The translations under genes and the position numbers were made by a program. A stretch of 43,052 nucleotides of DNA from Pelotomaculum propionicicum (lineage in GTDB: Bacteria; Bacillota; Desulfotomaculia; Desulfotomaculales; Pelotomaculaceae): the NCBI RefSeq assembly GCF_004369225.1, contig NZ_QFFZ01000032.1, forward strand, positions 1 through 43,052, written 5' to 3'. Of the stretch, positions 9,916 through 18,267 are shown in pieces (position 1 is the first letter of the stretch; each line of letters starts with the position of its first letter). The notes below the pieces were generated by a model. The model worked only from the letters and a program-made list of their open reading frames with translations. It had not been told where the DNA came from and did no database searches.

Positions 9916-10076
9916 CGTGAGTCGTGAGACGTGGGCCGTGGGTATATCCTGTATTCCTACCGGGTCTTAAAAGAATTTATATCTTATGGTGACAGTTACA
10001 GTATGTATGGCTCTTAGAATTCCCGAGAGGAATGCCTAAATCCCACTTCTCACTTCCCATTTCCCACGTCTCATTT
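9916..10076. repeat. Heptamer-array element 3 (pgk-tpiA gap), mirrored arms with core
   Basis: The left arm has four units CGTGAGT, CGTGAGA, CGTGGGC, CGTGGGT (9916-9943). It runs into the core GTGGGTATATCCTGTATTCC TACCGGGTCTT (9938-9968). The right arm has five units of CCCACTT/CTCACTT type (10042-10076), preceded by an inverted and more divergent core copy (ATTCCTCTCGGG on the minus strand, around 10020-10034). The unit fills almost the entire gap between pgk and tpiA, and the pgk stop TGA (10071-10073) lies in its last unit. Confidence 0.8.
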
Positions 10077-11252
10077 ATCCATAAGCGCTTCTACGCCGGG
10101 CAGTTTTCTTCCCTCTAAGAATTCCAGGGAAGCGCCGCCGCCGGTGGACATATGGGTTATCTTACCGGCTACGCCCGCTTTTATGACAGCGGCGACCGAA
10201 TCACCGCCGCCTACAATAGTGGCGCCTTTGCTCTCGGCCATGGCATCGGCTATCGCCTCAGTCCCTTTGGCGAAAGGAGCCATTTCAAAAACTCCCATGG
10301 GGCCGTTCCAAACAATGGTGCTGGCTGTTTTGAGAGCTTCAGTAAACAGAGCTACCGTGTCGGCTCCAATATCAAGAGCCATCCACTCAGGCGGAATCCG
10401 GTCCACGGGGACATTCTTCTGCTCAGCATCAGGCGCGGCCACAGGCGCTATCACCACATCCACGGGCAGGAGCAGCCTGACCCCCTTGCTTTTTGCTTCA
10501 CTGATCATACTCTTGGCCAGATCCACTTTGCTGATATCCACCAGGGATTTGCCGACGTCATATCCCTGCGCCTTCAGGAATGTATTAGACATTCCGCCGC
10601 CGATAATCATGGTGTCCACTTTATCAAGCAGGTTCGCAATAACCGCTATCTTATCCGTCACCTTGGCGCCGCCGAGGATGGCGACAAAAGGATGCTCGGG
10701 GTGGGTAAGCAGCCTGCCCAGTATGTCCAGTTCCTTTTCCATTAAAAAGCCTGCCACCGCAGGTAAGAACTCAGCCACACCGTCAGTTGAAGCATGAGCC
10801 CGGTGCGCCGCGCCGAAAGCGTCATTAACATAAATATCAGCCAGATCCGCAAGCTGCCTGGCAAATTTCTCATCGTTTTTCTCTTCTTCCGGGTGGAAGC
10901 GCACATTTTCCAGCAGTATGACGTCGCCGGCCTGCATTTTTTCTATTGTTGCCCGCACCTCATCACCGACACAGTCACCAAGCTTGACCACTTCTTTGCC
11001 AAGAAGTTCCGAAAGGCGTCTGGCCACTGGATCCATCCTGTATTTTTCATCCACTTGCCCCTTGGGCCGCCCGAGGTGGGAAATGAGAATTATCTTTGCT
11101 TTCTGCTCAATGAGATAATTGATGGTGGGCAGCGCCGTGACGATCCGGTTATCCTCGGTCACCTGGCCGTTATCCAGCGGGATGTTAAAATCTACTCTTA
11201 CCAGGACCCGCTTGCCTGACACATCAATGTCCCTAATAGTTTTTTTGGCCAT
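10071..11252 (-). CDS. pgk: Phosphoglycerate kinase
   Basis: A 393-residue two-domain kinase making ATP from 1,3-bisphosphoglycerate. Motifs: [16 protein letters not shown], the substrate Arg in [17 protein letters not shown], the hinge region GGAKVTDKI, and the nucleotide site WNGPMGVFE then GGGDSVAAV. The ATG at 11252 is preceded by AAAGGAGGTG at correct spacing and matches the family N-terminus ([11 protein letters not shown]). A longer open frame to 11300 is not supported. The stop sits in a heptamer array. Confidence 0.97.
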   Translation of the reverse strand: MAKKTIRDIDVSGKRVLVRVDFNIPLDNGQVTEDNRIVTALPTINYLIEQKAKIILISHLGRPKGQVDEKYRMDPVARRLSELLGKEVVKLGDCVGDEVRATIEKMQAGDVILLENVRFHPEEEKNDEKFARQLADLADIYVNDAFGAAHRAHASTDGVAEFLPAVAGFLMEKELDILGRLLTHPEHPFVAILGGAKVTDKIAVIANLLDKVDTMIIGGGMSNTFLKAQGYDVGKSLVDISKVDLAKSMISEAKSKGVRLLLPVDVVIAPVAAPDAEQKNVPVDRIPPEWMALDIGADTVALFTEALKTASTIVWNGPMGVFEMAPFAKGTEAIADAMAESKGATIVGGGDSVAAVIKAGVAGKITHMSTGGGASLEFLEGRKLPGVEALMDK

Positions 11253-11283
11253 GTGTATGACACCTCCTTTCCAATATCCCTGC

Positions 11284-11395
11284 AAAGCGCTGTAAAACAT
11301 GCCAGTTCAGCCGGTATCGCCGGCTGGCCGGTGTGTCTGATCCACTCCCGGCCTCACCGGCCCTGACGTAAACTGTCTTTATCTTACAGCGCTTT
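11284..11395. repeat. Nested inverted repeat in the gap-pgk intergenic region
   Basis: A perfect 12-bp inverted repeat AAAGCGCTGTAA/TTACAGCGCTTT (11284-11295 with 11384-11395) encloses a second perfect 8-bp pair GGCCGGTG/CACCGGCC (11326-11333 with 11355-11362). Between them, CAGTT/AACTG, CAG/CTG and CCGG/CCGG segments also pair. The 112-base block can fold into one long interrupted hairpin just before the pgk ribosome site. It has no T run, so an mRNA processing or stability element, or a small mobile repeat, is more likely than a terminator. Confidence 0.7.
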
Positions 11396-11465
11396 ATTAG
11401 GTAAAATTAATATAACCAAATTTTTTTTATATAAGCATACGCTGCATATGATGCCGGCCGGCAGT

Positions 11466-12500
11466 TTATGCTTCCTTCGCGGCCATATAGGTCAGCAGGT
11501 CCAGGACCCGCTCCGAGTAACCCCATTCATTGTCATACCAGGCAATAACTTTGGCCATATTCCCTTCAATAACCATGGTGGACAGGGCGTCAATTATAGC
11601 TGAGTGGGAGTTGCCTTTGAAATCAACTGATACAAGAGGAAGCTCACAGTAATCCAGAATACCTTTAAGATAACCATTGGCAGCTTCCTTAAGAGCGTTG
11701 TTTATCTCTTCCACAGTTGCAGGCTTTGCCAGTTCAGCCACAAAGTCGACCACTGAAACGGTCGGGACCGGTACCCGCATCGAAAAACCGTTAATCTTGC
11801 CCTTCAACTCGGGTAAAACCAGCGCTACCGCCTTGGCCGCCCCTGTCGTGGTGGGAATGATGGACATGTCAACGGCCCTGCCCCTTCTTAAATCCCGGTG
11901 GGGCATGTCGAGCAGCTGCTGGTCATTAGTATAGGCATGGACAGTGGTCATCAATCCCTTCACTATGCCAAAACTGTCGTTGATCACTTTGGCCACCGGC
12001 GCCAGACAGTTAGTTGTACAGGAAGCGTTGGAAACCACATGGTGCACCGCCGGGTCGTATTTCTCCTCGTTGACCCCCATGACCACCGTCAGGCACTCTC
12101 CGCCTTTGGCCGGACCGCTCAGGACAACTTTCCTGGCGCCTGCCTTAATATGTTTTTCCGCTTCGGCAGGGTTGTTCAGCTTCCCTGTCGACTCCACTAC
12201 ATAGTCAACGCCAAGCTCTTTCCACGGCAGGCGTTCCGGGTCTGCTTCAGCAAAAATCTTTATTTCACGCCCGTTCACAAAAATAGCGCCTTCTTTAGCC
12301 CCGATATCCCCGTCAAAAATACCGTAGATGGAGTCATACTTGAGCATGTGCGCGACTGAGTGAGCGTAGGTATCTGTTACCGGGATCCTCCTGGACTTGT
12401 GATTGACAGCCACTACTTCAAGGTCAGAGCGATTCAGGGCACACCTTAAAACATCATGGCCAATCCTTCCCAATCCATTTATACCAATCCTATACCCCAT
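11466..12500 (-). CDS. gapA: Glyceraldehyde-3-phosphate dehydrogenase, type I
   Basis: A 344-residue phosphorylating GAPDH. The Rossmann loop GINGLGRIGHDVLR, catalytic Cys in SNASCTTNCLAP (about residue 158), catalytic His in LMTTVHAYTNDQQLLD, RRGRAVDMSIIPTTTGAAKA and WYDNEWGYS are all present. The end of the second beta strand reads VAVNHKSRR rather than the usual VNDL. The acidic residue that selects NAD is missing and replaced by His-Lys with basic neighbours, and a few residues are inserted before HMLKYDS. This suggests that NADP is accepted or preferred. As the only GAPDH in the operon it should still serve glycolysis or gluconeogenesis. The start is ATG; a promoter lies at 12524-12552. 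Confidence 0.96.
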   Translation of the reverse strand: MGYRIGINGLGRIGHDVLRCALNRSDLEVVAVNHKSRRIPVTDTYAHSVAHMLKYDSIYGIFDGDIGAKEGAIFVNGREIKIFAEADPERLPWKELGVDYVVESTGKLNNPAEAEKHIKAGARKVVLSGPAKGGECLTVVMGVNEEKYDPAVHHVVSNASCTTNCLAPVAKVINDSFGIVKGLMTTVHAYTNDQQLLDMPHRDLRRGRAVDMSIIPTTTGAAKAVALVLPELKGKINGFSMRVPVPTVSVVDFVAELAKPATVEEINNALKEAANGYLKGILDYCELPLVSVDFKGNSHSAIIDALSTMVIEGNMAKVIAWYDNEWGYSERVLDLLTYMAAKEA

Positions 12501-12523
12501 TTGAACAAATCGCTCCCTTCATT

Positions 12524-12552
12524 AGTATACCTTTTTAGCCACATTTTATGAA
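12524..12552 (-). promoter_or_regulatory. Candidate promoter for the gap operon
   Basis: On the minus strand a near-consensus -10 TATACT (12524-12529) lies 17 bases downstream of a weak -35 TTCATA (12547-12552). The start point would be about 15-20 bases before the gapA ATG, leaving a very short leader. A weak -35 fits a regulated promoter. Confidence 0.45.
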
Positions 12553-12617
12553 AATAGTACACTCTATATTCTCCGCCCGTGTAAAAAGATCCTTCCGTTA
12601 ATTACACTTTGGGGGAG

Positions 12618-12658
12618 AAATTATGGGGTACAAGCTTTACGCCCGTACCCCATAATTT
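12618..12658. promoter_or_regulatory. Perfect 14-bp inverted repeat upstream of gap
   Basis: AAATTATGGGGTAC (12618-12631) and its exact complement (12645-12658) flank a 13-base loop. It lies about 120 bases upstream of gapA and 160 past rpoN. On the minus strand it is followed by TCTCCCCC, a poor terminator tail; on the plus strand TTTTCTTT follows. It could be the rpoN terminator or an operator for the glycolytic operon. The rest of the 318-base gap shows only an AT-rich AAGAATTTT/AAAATTCTT palindrome (12727-12745). Confidence 0.5.
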
Positions 12659-12818
12659 TCTTTAACCAGCTTAAATCCGGCGACACTAAAGGCTCCTGAA
12701 AAACTTGCAGCCTCAAAAAAAATACAAAGAATTTTCAAAATTCTTGCCAGGGCTTTGGTGTCAATCTGCACATTACAAAGTCAATTCAACAACAATGCAG
12801 TAATTATCAGTAAAGGCT

Positions 12819-14234
12819 CTAATATCTTTTTCTTTTTCCTATACAGGGTATGCCCAGTTCATCACGGTACTTGGCGACGGTGCGCCTGGAAATACTAATC
12901 CCCTTCTGTTTAAAAATTTCTGATATCTTCTGGTCGTTCAGAGGAATCCTGCTGTCTTCCCCGGCAACGATTTCCTGCAGCATTTTCTTGATGCACTCGG
13001 ATGATGTGGTGGTTCCGGCCGCATTGTTCAGTCCCGTTGAGAAGAAATATTTCATTTCAAAAACACCCTGCGGGGTCTGGATATATTTGTTGGAAGTAGC
13101 CCTGCTGATGGTAGATTCATGCAGGCCAACTTTCTCCGCCACCATCTTCAAATTCAGCGGCTTTAAATATTTGATGCCGTGGTCCAGAAAGTCCCGCTGC
13201 ATTTCAACAAGACAGTTAGCCACCTTGTATAAAGTGAGGCGCCTTTGTTCTATGCTGCGGATCAGCCAGGCCGCCGCGTTAAGCTTGCTTTCCACAAAGC
13301 GGCGGGTGTCAACGTCATAGTTTTTATCTTTGGTAAGCACTGAGCGGTATGTGGAGTTGATCATGATCCTGGGAATGTACACGTCATTAATCAGGATCAC
13401 GTACTCCCCGCTTACTTTTTCCAGGACTATATCAGGAACAATGTAGCGGTTTTCGTTGGGGCTTGAGAAATTGCGCCCGGGTTTGGGATCCAGGGTTTTG
13501 AGGATATCCGTCGCAAGTTGGACTTCCTTAACTGTCACGCCCAGCTCATGGGCGATCTTGCTTAATTTTCCCTTGGCCAGGTCTTCCAGGTGCCCTTCTA
13601 TCAACCTTTTCACATTGTCATTCTTAATTCCCAATAATTTATACTGGATCAGGAGGCATTCTTCCAGGTTTCTGGCGCCCACACCCGCCGGGTCGAAACT
13701 CTGGATCAGACGCAGTACCCGGTCCACATCGTCAGCGTCAGCTTTCAGCTGTGACGCCACTTCCTCCAGAGAAACCCGCAGGTAGCCCTTTTCATCTATG
13801 TTGCCGATTAAATATTCACCAATACGCATGTCGTTGATCGTGCAAGTACACAAATATAACTGGGACAGCAGGTACTCGGAAAGGGTCGGCGCCTTGGATA
13901 CAAAATTCTCATAGCTGTACTCAGGCTGCTCCCACTGCTTTTCCTGGCGGGCGAAACCCAGATCGCTGCTGTCCTGGAAATACTCTTCCCAGTCCAGGTC
14001 GTATTCCCGTTTTTGCTCCTCACCTTCAACCGGCTTTTCTTTGGCGGCAAGCTCCGACCCTTTATCTGCTTCTTCCTCCCTTAATTCAAGGAGAGGGTTT
14101 TCCTGGAACTGCTCTTCTATATACATGGAAAGGTCAAGCGCGGAAAGCTGCAGCACAGTAATTGCCTGCCGCAGTTCGGGGGTCATGATTAACTTTTGTG
14201 TCTGCTCAATATTCAGTCCGTAACCCACTCGCAC
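12819..14234 (-). CDS. rpoN: RNA polymerase sigma-54 factor
   Basis: A 471-residue sigma-54. Region I is Gln/Leu-rich (GLNIEQTQKLIMTPELRQAI), the acidic region II spans about residues 50-80, the core-binding domain follows, and the HTH is at GLHESTISRATSNKYIQTP. The C-terminal RpoN box (SRRTVAKYRDELGIP) reads -24 promoter elements. I place the start at the GTG at 14234, which has AAGGGGTGA six bases upstream and gives the family N-terminus MRVGYGLN; a GTG nine bases earlier is possible. Position immediately upstream of gap is notable: in many relatives the CggR repressor gene lies here. Sigma-54 needs an activator ATPase, none of which is in this window. Confidence 0.96.
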   Translation of the reverse strand: MRVGYGLNIEQTQKLIMTPELRQAITVLQLSALDLSMYIEEQFQENPLLELREEEADKGSELAAKEKPVEGEEQKREYDLDWEEYFQDSSDLGFARQEKQWEQPEYSYENFVSKAPTLSEYLLSQLYLCTCTINDMRIGEYLIGNIDEKGYLRVSLEEVASQLKADADDVDRVLRLIQSFDPAGVGARNLEECLLIQYKLLGIKNDNVKRLIEGHLEDLAKGKLSKIAHELGVTVKEVQLATDILKTLDPKPGRNFSSPNENRYIVPDIVLEKVSGEYVILINDVYIPRIMINSTYRSVLTKDKNYDVDTRRFVESKLNAAAWLIRSIEQRRLTLYKVANCLVEMQRDFLDHGIKYLKPLNLKMVAEKVGLHESTISRATSNKYIQTPQGVFEMKYFFSTGLNNAAGTTTSSECIKKMLQEIVAGEDSRIPLNDQKISEIFKQKGISISRRTVAKYRDELGIPCIGKRKRY

Positions 14235-14352
14235 CTGATTCACCCCTTGAGAAAAAAAGAACTTCCTGACTTAATTTATTATATTCTCTGATAACAGGGC
14301 TTTTTCCTGCCTCGAGATCAATAATATCAAGCAATTATCTCATTTCTTATAG

Positions 14353-14381
14353 AAAAAAGGGCCCTGTTTTTTTAAGAGGGC
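14353..14381 (-). terminator. Terminator after the DUF1405 gene
   Basis: On the minus strand GCCCT (14377-14381) pairs with AGGGC (14361-14365) across an A-rich loop that contains the stop codon TAA at 14372-14374, followed by CC and TTTTTT (14353-14358). Confidence 0.65.
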
Positions 14382-14974
14382 TGCCTGGCTGTCACAATCC
14401 TTTGACGCATGGCCAGGCTGCCGGTAATCAAGAATGACAGCGCCAGTGCCGCGGCAACAGCTAAAAATTCCTGCCCCTGGGCAAAAAGGTAAGGGTGCAG
14501 CCCGGCCACATAGTCCATAAAGTCGTTCAAAAGCATCCATATGCCTGTAACAGTGACAGTTGTGCGGTCAAGCTGCAGGTTCTTTAAAAAGATGCCGCCC
14601 TCAACCGCCATGCCCAGGTGGGAAAACCAGAGCGCCAGCTCGACAATACCTACCGGCCCGCCCATGCCCCAGTACTGGGTAATGATCACCATAGCCCAGA
14701 TACCATACTTAATGGCCGCGGTAAAGGCCACCGTTTGAAAAAGGCGTTTTAGAGCGGTATCCCCGCGCATGAGCAGCGCCAGGGTGACCAGCGTGCTGGC
14801 AAGGGGGCTGTCCGGCACAAAAAGCCAGTTATAAAAGGGTGTTGCCGCCAGCTGTTCGTGGTACCAGTAGTACCCGAACCCGGAACCCAGGGCGTTGATA
14901 ACCACCAGAGGCACAGTAAAGCGGGCCTGCCAGGGGTCACGCCAAAAATCCCGCCAGAGCTTTATCAGTATCAA
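14372..14974 (-). CDS. DUF1405 membrane protein (YpjA-like)
   Basis: An integral membrane protein of about 200 residues with six hydrophobic segments. The family pattern GYYWYHEQLAATPFYNWLFVPDSPLAS, with the conserved Tyr-Trp-Tyr and VPDSP, identifies DUF1405, known in Bacillus as YpjA. Function is unknown. The open frame continues upstream to 15046, but those 24 codons are a translated copy of the 29-bp TGAGACA palindrome and have no family counterpart. I prefer TTG at 14974, with GGAAAGAGG just upstream, though the spacing is short and CTG at 14968 is possible. It is the last gene of the rapZ-side cluster, downstream of a repeat-filled gap. Confidence 0.8.
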   Translation of the reverse strand: MILIKLWRDFWRDPWQARFTVPLVVINALGSGFGYYWYHEQLAATPFYNWLFVPDSPLASTLVTLALLMRGDTALKRLFQTVAFTAAIKYGIWAMVIITQYWGMGGPVGIVELALWFSHLGMAVEGGIFLKNLQLDRTTVTVTGIWMLLNDFMDYVAGLHPYLFAQGQEFLAVAAALALSFLITGSLAMRQRIVTARQPS

Positions 14975-14997
14975 GTCCTCTTTCCTTTCCCTTAAAC

Positions 14998-15026
14998 TGA
15001 GACAAAGGGACGGTTCTCCTGTCTCA
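14998..15026 (+). repeat. 29-bp TGAGACA palindrome, copy 1
   Basis: An imperfect palindrome beginning TGAGACAAAGGGACGGTTCT and ending TGTCTCA. Three more copies are at 23134-23162, 28474-28502 and, inverted, 31489-31517. Here it lies at the 5' side of the DUF1405 gene and its minus strand is open, creating a spurious N-terminal extension. Confidence 0.85.
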
Positions 15027-15064
15027 AAAAGTAGCAGCTTTGCCACACTTCTTACAAACTAATT

Positions 15065-15120
15065 GTAGGTCCGGATTTATCCGGACTTATTGTGACCTTA
15101 GTCGGTTAAAATTGCACCTA
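15065..15120. repeat. GTAGG-hairpin repeat, locus 1
   Basis: TGTAGG is followed by the tight hairpin GTCCGGAT-TT-ATCCGGAC (15069-15086). The segment ends in GCACCTA, an inverted partial match to its start. The same layout (TGTAGG plus an 8-bp hairpin with a 2-base centre) recurs at 16754 and, inverted, at 41082. Confidence 0.65.
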
Positions 15121-15126
15121 CGATTT

Positions 15127-15256
15127 CAGTCGTCGGTCGTCAGACGTCGGACGTCGGAATATTTTGCATTCCTTCTGGGTCTTGGACCACTAAGGCTTTC
15201 TTTCATTCTCACGGCCCACGGCCCACGTTTCACATCTCACTTCTCACGTCTCACTC
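15127..15256. repeat. Heptamer-array element 4 (acyltransferase 3' end), mirrored arms with two cores
   Basis: The left arm has four units of CAGTCGT/CGGACGT type (15127-15154). Then comes core I (AATATTTTGCATTCCTTCTG then GGTCTTGGACC, 15158-15188), which overlaps an inverted core II (GGTCTTGGACCACTAAGGCT then TTCTTTCATTCTCAC, 15178-15212). The right arm has seven units of CTCACGG/CCCACGT type (15208-15256). The right arm encodes the last residues and stop of the acyltransferase. Core II recurs at 23413-23445. Confidence 0.8.
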
Positions 15257-15719
15257 TCGCGGGGACGCCGGCGGCCAGCGCTCCGGGCGGGATATCCCTG
15301 TTGACCAGGGAGCCGGCGCCTACCACCGCTCCGTCCCCTATGCTGACGCCCGGCAGGATTGTGGCATTTGAGCCGATCAGCACGTTGGCGCCTATCTCCA
15401 CAGGCCCTTTATGGTACTCCCGCACCAGGAACTCGTGGGTAAGGATAGTGGCGTTATAACCGATAATACTGTTGTCACCAATCGAGATTAAACCGGGGAA
15501 AAAAATATCAAACATGGCCATCAATCCTACGGAGGCGCTTTTGCCAATCTTTACACCAATAAGCCGCAGCAAAAAATTTTTCAGGCCGAAAAAGGGCAGG
15601 TAGCGGCACAGGGTAATAACCAGGAAATTAAAGGCCACCCTGGGGAGGCCCACAATCTGAAAGGAGTAACGCATCGCGTTATTTGCACCGGGAGAAGGAA
15701 ATACTTCAAGCTTTCTCAT
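15237..15719 (-). CDS. Hexapeptide-repeat acyltransferase (WbbJ/YvoF-like)
   Basis: A 160-residue left-handed beta-helix acyltransferase of the LbetaH class. Hexapeptide repeats are visible as [44 protein letters not shown], followed by the closing [13 protein letters not shown]. The catalytic His is probably the one in [11 protein letters not shown]. It most resembles O-acetyltransferases that modify wall or surface sugars. The acceptor is unknown. ATG overlaps the whiA stop as ATGA, so the two genes are coupled. The last residues VRREK and the stop are encoded by heptamer repeats, so the original tail has been exchanged. Confidence 0.85.
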   Translation of the reverse strand: MRKLEVFPSPGANNAMRYSFQIVGLPRVAFNFLVITLCRYLPFFGLKNFLLRLIGVKIGKSASVGLMAMFDIFFPGLISIGDNSIIGYNATILTHEFLVREYHKGPVEIGANVLIGSNATILPGVSIGDGAVVGAGSLVNRDIPPGALAAGVPARVRREK

Positions 15720-16660
15720 AACTTGCCGCCCCTTATTTTTTCAGCAAGCTCTTCTATCCGGCGCAGGCGGTGATTGACACATGATTTGCCAACCGGCGGC
15801 TGCATCAGGCTGCCCAGCTCCTTGAGGCAGGCGTCCGGGTACTTGAGCCTGACCTCCGCGGTTTCCTTCAGGGAGTCCGGCATATTGTCCAGCCCCAGCG
15901 TATCTCTAATCAATTCTATGTTTTCAATCTGGCGCACAGCAGCGTTCACCGTTTTGTTCAGGTTGGCCGTTTCACAGTTGACCAGGCGGTTGACCCTGTT
16001 GCGCATACCTTTATAGATCCTGGCGTTTTCAAAGTTCAACAGGGCCGAATGGGCGCCTATTATATTTAAAAAACTGATGATATGCTCGCTCTCTTTCAGG
16101 TAGATGACACTGCAGTTTTTGCGCCGGCTGGTCCTGGCGTCCAGGCTGAACCTGTTCATCAGCCTGGTGACAACCTCAGCGAACTTTTCGCTGCCGGTGA
16201 CTATCTCCAGGTGGTAAGTCCCTTCCGGGCTGTTAACCGAGCCTCCGCCCAGAAACACACCCCTCAGGTAAGAACGGCGGCAGCAATCACGGCGCAGCAT
16301 GGCAGAGGGAGGTATCTCCTTGAGCCGGCCTGTCCCGTCCAGCATGCCCAGCCGCTGCAGGATCTCGCTCATCCCCTGCTGAGGGGGAAAGCGCACCAGG
16401 TAGACATTGTTCTTTTTCAGACGGTTCTTTCTCTGTACCAGTACTTCGGTTTGCAGGCCGAAGAGGTTTTTAACCAGGGAAAAAATCTTCCGTGCCACAG
16501 CGGCGTTTTCAGTTATAATGTTCAACGACAGCTGCCGCCCGCCGCTAAGCTGGATACTGCCATCCATTTTGACCAGGGCAGCCAGCTCGGCCAGGCGGCA
16601 GCAGGAACGCTGGCCGACCACCCGCGCCAGTTCACTTTTTGTTACCGCCGAAAAGGACAA
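15716..16660 (-). CDS. whiA: WhiA-family regulator / sporulation-type DNA-binding protein
   Basis: A 314-residue WhiA. The N-terminal half is a degenerate LAGLIDADG fold ([39 protein letters not shown]). The C-terminal HTH has [18 protein letters not shown] and [31 protein letters not shown]. In Bacillus WhiA influences division and chromosome segregation; in Streptomyces it is a developmental regulator. The start is TTG with AGAGGAGAGG upstream. The rapZ-yvcK-whiA order is the conserved Gram-positive arrangement. Confidence 0.96.
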   Translation of the reverse strand: MSFSAVTKSELARVVGQRSCCRLAELAALVKMDGSIQLSGGRQLSLNIITENAAVARKIFSLVKNLFGLQTEVLVQRKNRLKKNNVYLVRFPPQQGMSEILQRLGMLDGTGRLKEIPPSAMLRRDCCRRSYLRGVFLGGGSVNSPEGTYHLEIVTGSEKFAEVVTRLMNRFSLDARTSRRKNCSVIYLKESEHIISFLNIIGAHSALLNFENARIYKGMRNRVNRLVNCETANLNKTVNAAVRQIENIELIRDTLGLDNMPDSLKETAEVRLKYPDACLKELGSLMQPPVGKSCVNHRLRRIEELAEKIRGGKL

Positions 16661-16753
16661 ACAGTTTCCTCTCCTCTTTTGGCAATATTATACCACAAAA
16701 AACGCGGGGAAACCCCCGCCGCATACTACCCTAAAATAATGCTGTTTATATAT

Positions 16754-16842
16754 GTAGGTGCGACTTCAGTCGCACAATGCCCCATTGGCTCCAACCACAC
16801 CCACGTCCGGCTCTAACGCGCCTTGTTCGATTGAAATCGAAC
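16754..16842. repeat. GTAGG-hairpin repeat, locus 2 (two hairpins)
   Basis: TGTAGG plus the hairpin GTGCGACT-TC-AGTCGCAC (16758-16775), then about 50 bases, then a second tight hairpin GTTCGATT-GA-AATCGAAC (16825-16842). It occupies the 220-base gap between yvcK and whiA. The first hairpin has the same geometry as locus 1 and locus 3. Confidence 0.65.
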
Positions 16843-16881
16843 CAACAATTTCAGACCAGCTGAAAGATTGGCCGGTTATAC

Positions 16882-18225
16882 TCATGATTGAGAGATTTCC
16901 CTGTCAGGCTCCTCTTCTTTATGATTGCTCAAATAGCTTACCTTTTCATACTGCATTTTTACTGAAAAAATCAGGCGCAAAATAGTCCTGGCCAGCTTGT
17001 CGGAGTGGTGGCGCACTACCTCGGTCCGGTAGACCAGGTCTTCACACACCGCCTGGATCCCCAGTTTTTCCACCTCAGCCAGGTCGGCCGCCACCGGCTC
17101 CGCCCCTTCCTGGCGGTAACGGGCGCGCAGTCTGGGCGGTACCTGACCGGTGTTGAGCACCACGTAATCCAGAAACTTTCCGGCGTGGGCAATAATTGCC
17201 TGCAGGTGGGAAGACGCGGTGTATCCCCCGGTTTCACCCGGTTGAGTCATCACATTGCACACATAAATCTTAATAGCCTGCGTCTTGGCCAGAGCCTCAG
17301 GGATTCCTTTTATTAAAAGGTTGGCAATAATGCTGGTATAAAGGCTGCCGGGCCCAAGCACGACCGCGTCCGCCTCCCTGATCGCCGACAGCGCCTCAGC
17401 CGTGGGCAGGCAGCGGGAAGGCTTCAGAAACACCTTTTTAATTCTGCCTGTAGTGTGGGATATTTTGGACTCTCCCTGCACCACCCTGCCGTCGGCCAGC
17501 TCGGCATAAAGAGTAACATTAGAGAGAGTGGCCGGCAGCACCTGGCCGCGCACAGCCAGAACTTTACTCAAACCGCGTATGGCCTGATCAAACCCGCCGG
17601 TTGTGTCGGTCAAAGCTGCCAGCAGCAGGTTGCCGATGCTGTGCCCCGCCAGTTCGCCAGTTGAAAAGCGATACTGCAGCAGCTCTTCCATCAGCGGCTC
17701 CTTGTCAGCCAGCGCCACCAGGCAGTTTCTGATGTCCCCGGGCGGCAGAATGCCGAGTTCACCTCTTAGGCGGCCGGAACTTCCTCCGTCATCGGCTACT
17801 GTAACAATGGCGGTAAGATTGCTGGTATACTCCTTGAGGCCGCGCAGGAGAACTGAAAGCCCCGTGCCGCCGCCGATAACCACAATTTTCGGCCCGCGTT
17901 TGAGGCTGTGCCTGGCGTAAATCACCTCGGCCATCCTGCCCTCCTGCTCGGGCGCCAGCGCGCCGGCAATGGAGTGGAACGCCCGTAAAATACCGACAGC
18001 CATCACGGCTAAACCTGAAATAATAATTGCCACACCGGCTATATGGTTATATTCTTCACCCAGTAAGGCGTACTCCAAACGGTGGATGGAACGGGCGAAA
18101 TCCCCCAGAAACCTGCCTTCCATCAAAAGGTCTACTCCAATCACTGCCAGCAGTAAGCCTGCCAGCGTCAGCAGCAGCCAGCGTTTTACCTTCATCCCCG
18201 GATAAAGCCATTTGAGCAGGATCAT
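16882..18225 (-). CDS. yvcK: YvcK/GlmR-type gluconeogenesis factor (CofD-like)
   Basis: A 447-residue protein with two N-terminal membrane helices (about 16-37 and 62-85) and a cytoplasmic CofD-like domain. The hallmark IVVIGGGTGLSVLLRGLKEY is at about residue 113, followed by TVADDGGSSGRLRGELGILPPGD. The family binds UDP-GlcNAc and is needed for growth on gluconeogenic carbon and for normal envelope synthesis. The membrane-anchored form is common in Clostridia, while Bacillus YvcK lacks the helices. ATG has AGGAGCTG upstream. The gap to rapZ is 42 bases. Confidence 0.95.
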   Translation of the reverse strand: MILLKWLYPGMKVKRWLLLTLAGLLLAVIGVDLLMEGRFLGDFARSIHRLEYALLGEEYNHIAGVAIIISGLAVMAVGILRAFHSIAGALAPEQEGRMAEVIYARHSLKRGPKIVVIGGGTGLSVLLRGLKEYTSNLTAIVTVADDGGSSGRLRGELGILPPGDIRNCLVALADKEPLMEELLQYRFSTGELAGHSIGNLLLAALTDTTGGFDQAIRGLSKVLAVRGQVLPATLSNVTLYAELADGRVVQGESKISHTTGRIKKVFLKPSRCLPTAEALSAIREADAVVLGPGSLYTSIIANLLIKGIPEALAKTQAIKIYVCNVMTQPGETGGYTASSHLQAIIAHAGKFLDYVVLNTGQVPPRLRARYRQEGAEPVAADLAEVEKLGIQAVCEDLVYRTEVVRHHSDKLARTILRLIFSVKMQYEKVSYLSNHKEEEPDREISQS

Positions 18226-18267
18226 TTTTTCAGCTCCTGTACTCTTTAAATGTTTTTAACCGCGATC

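Noticed and set aside
12501-12660. CggR operator upstream of gap
   Set aside because: The CGGGAC...TGTC tandem pattern of the known operator is not present.
12727-12745. AAGAATTTT/AAAATTCTT palindrome as the rpoN terminator
   Set aside because: An almost loopless, AT-only stem; too weak to call although a T run follows on the minus strand.
12782-12793. CAATTCAACAAC, 12 bases matching the transposase unit's terminal repeat
   Set aside because: Flanking bases do not match and a 12-base AT-rich match in 43 kb can arise by chance.
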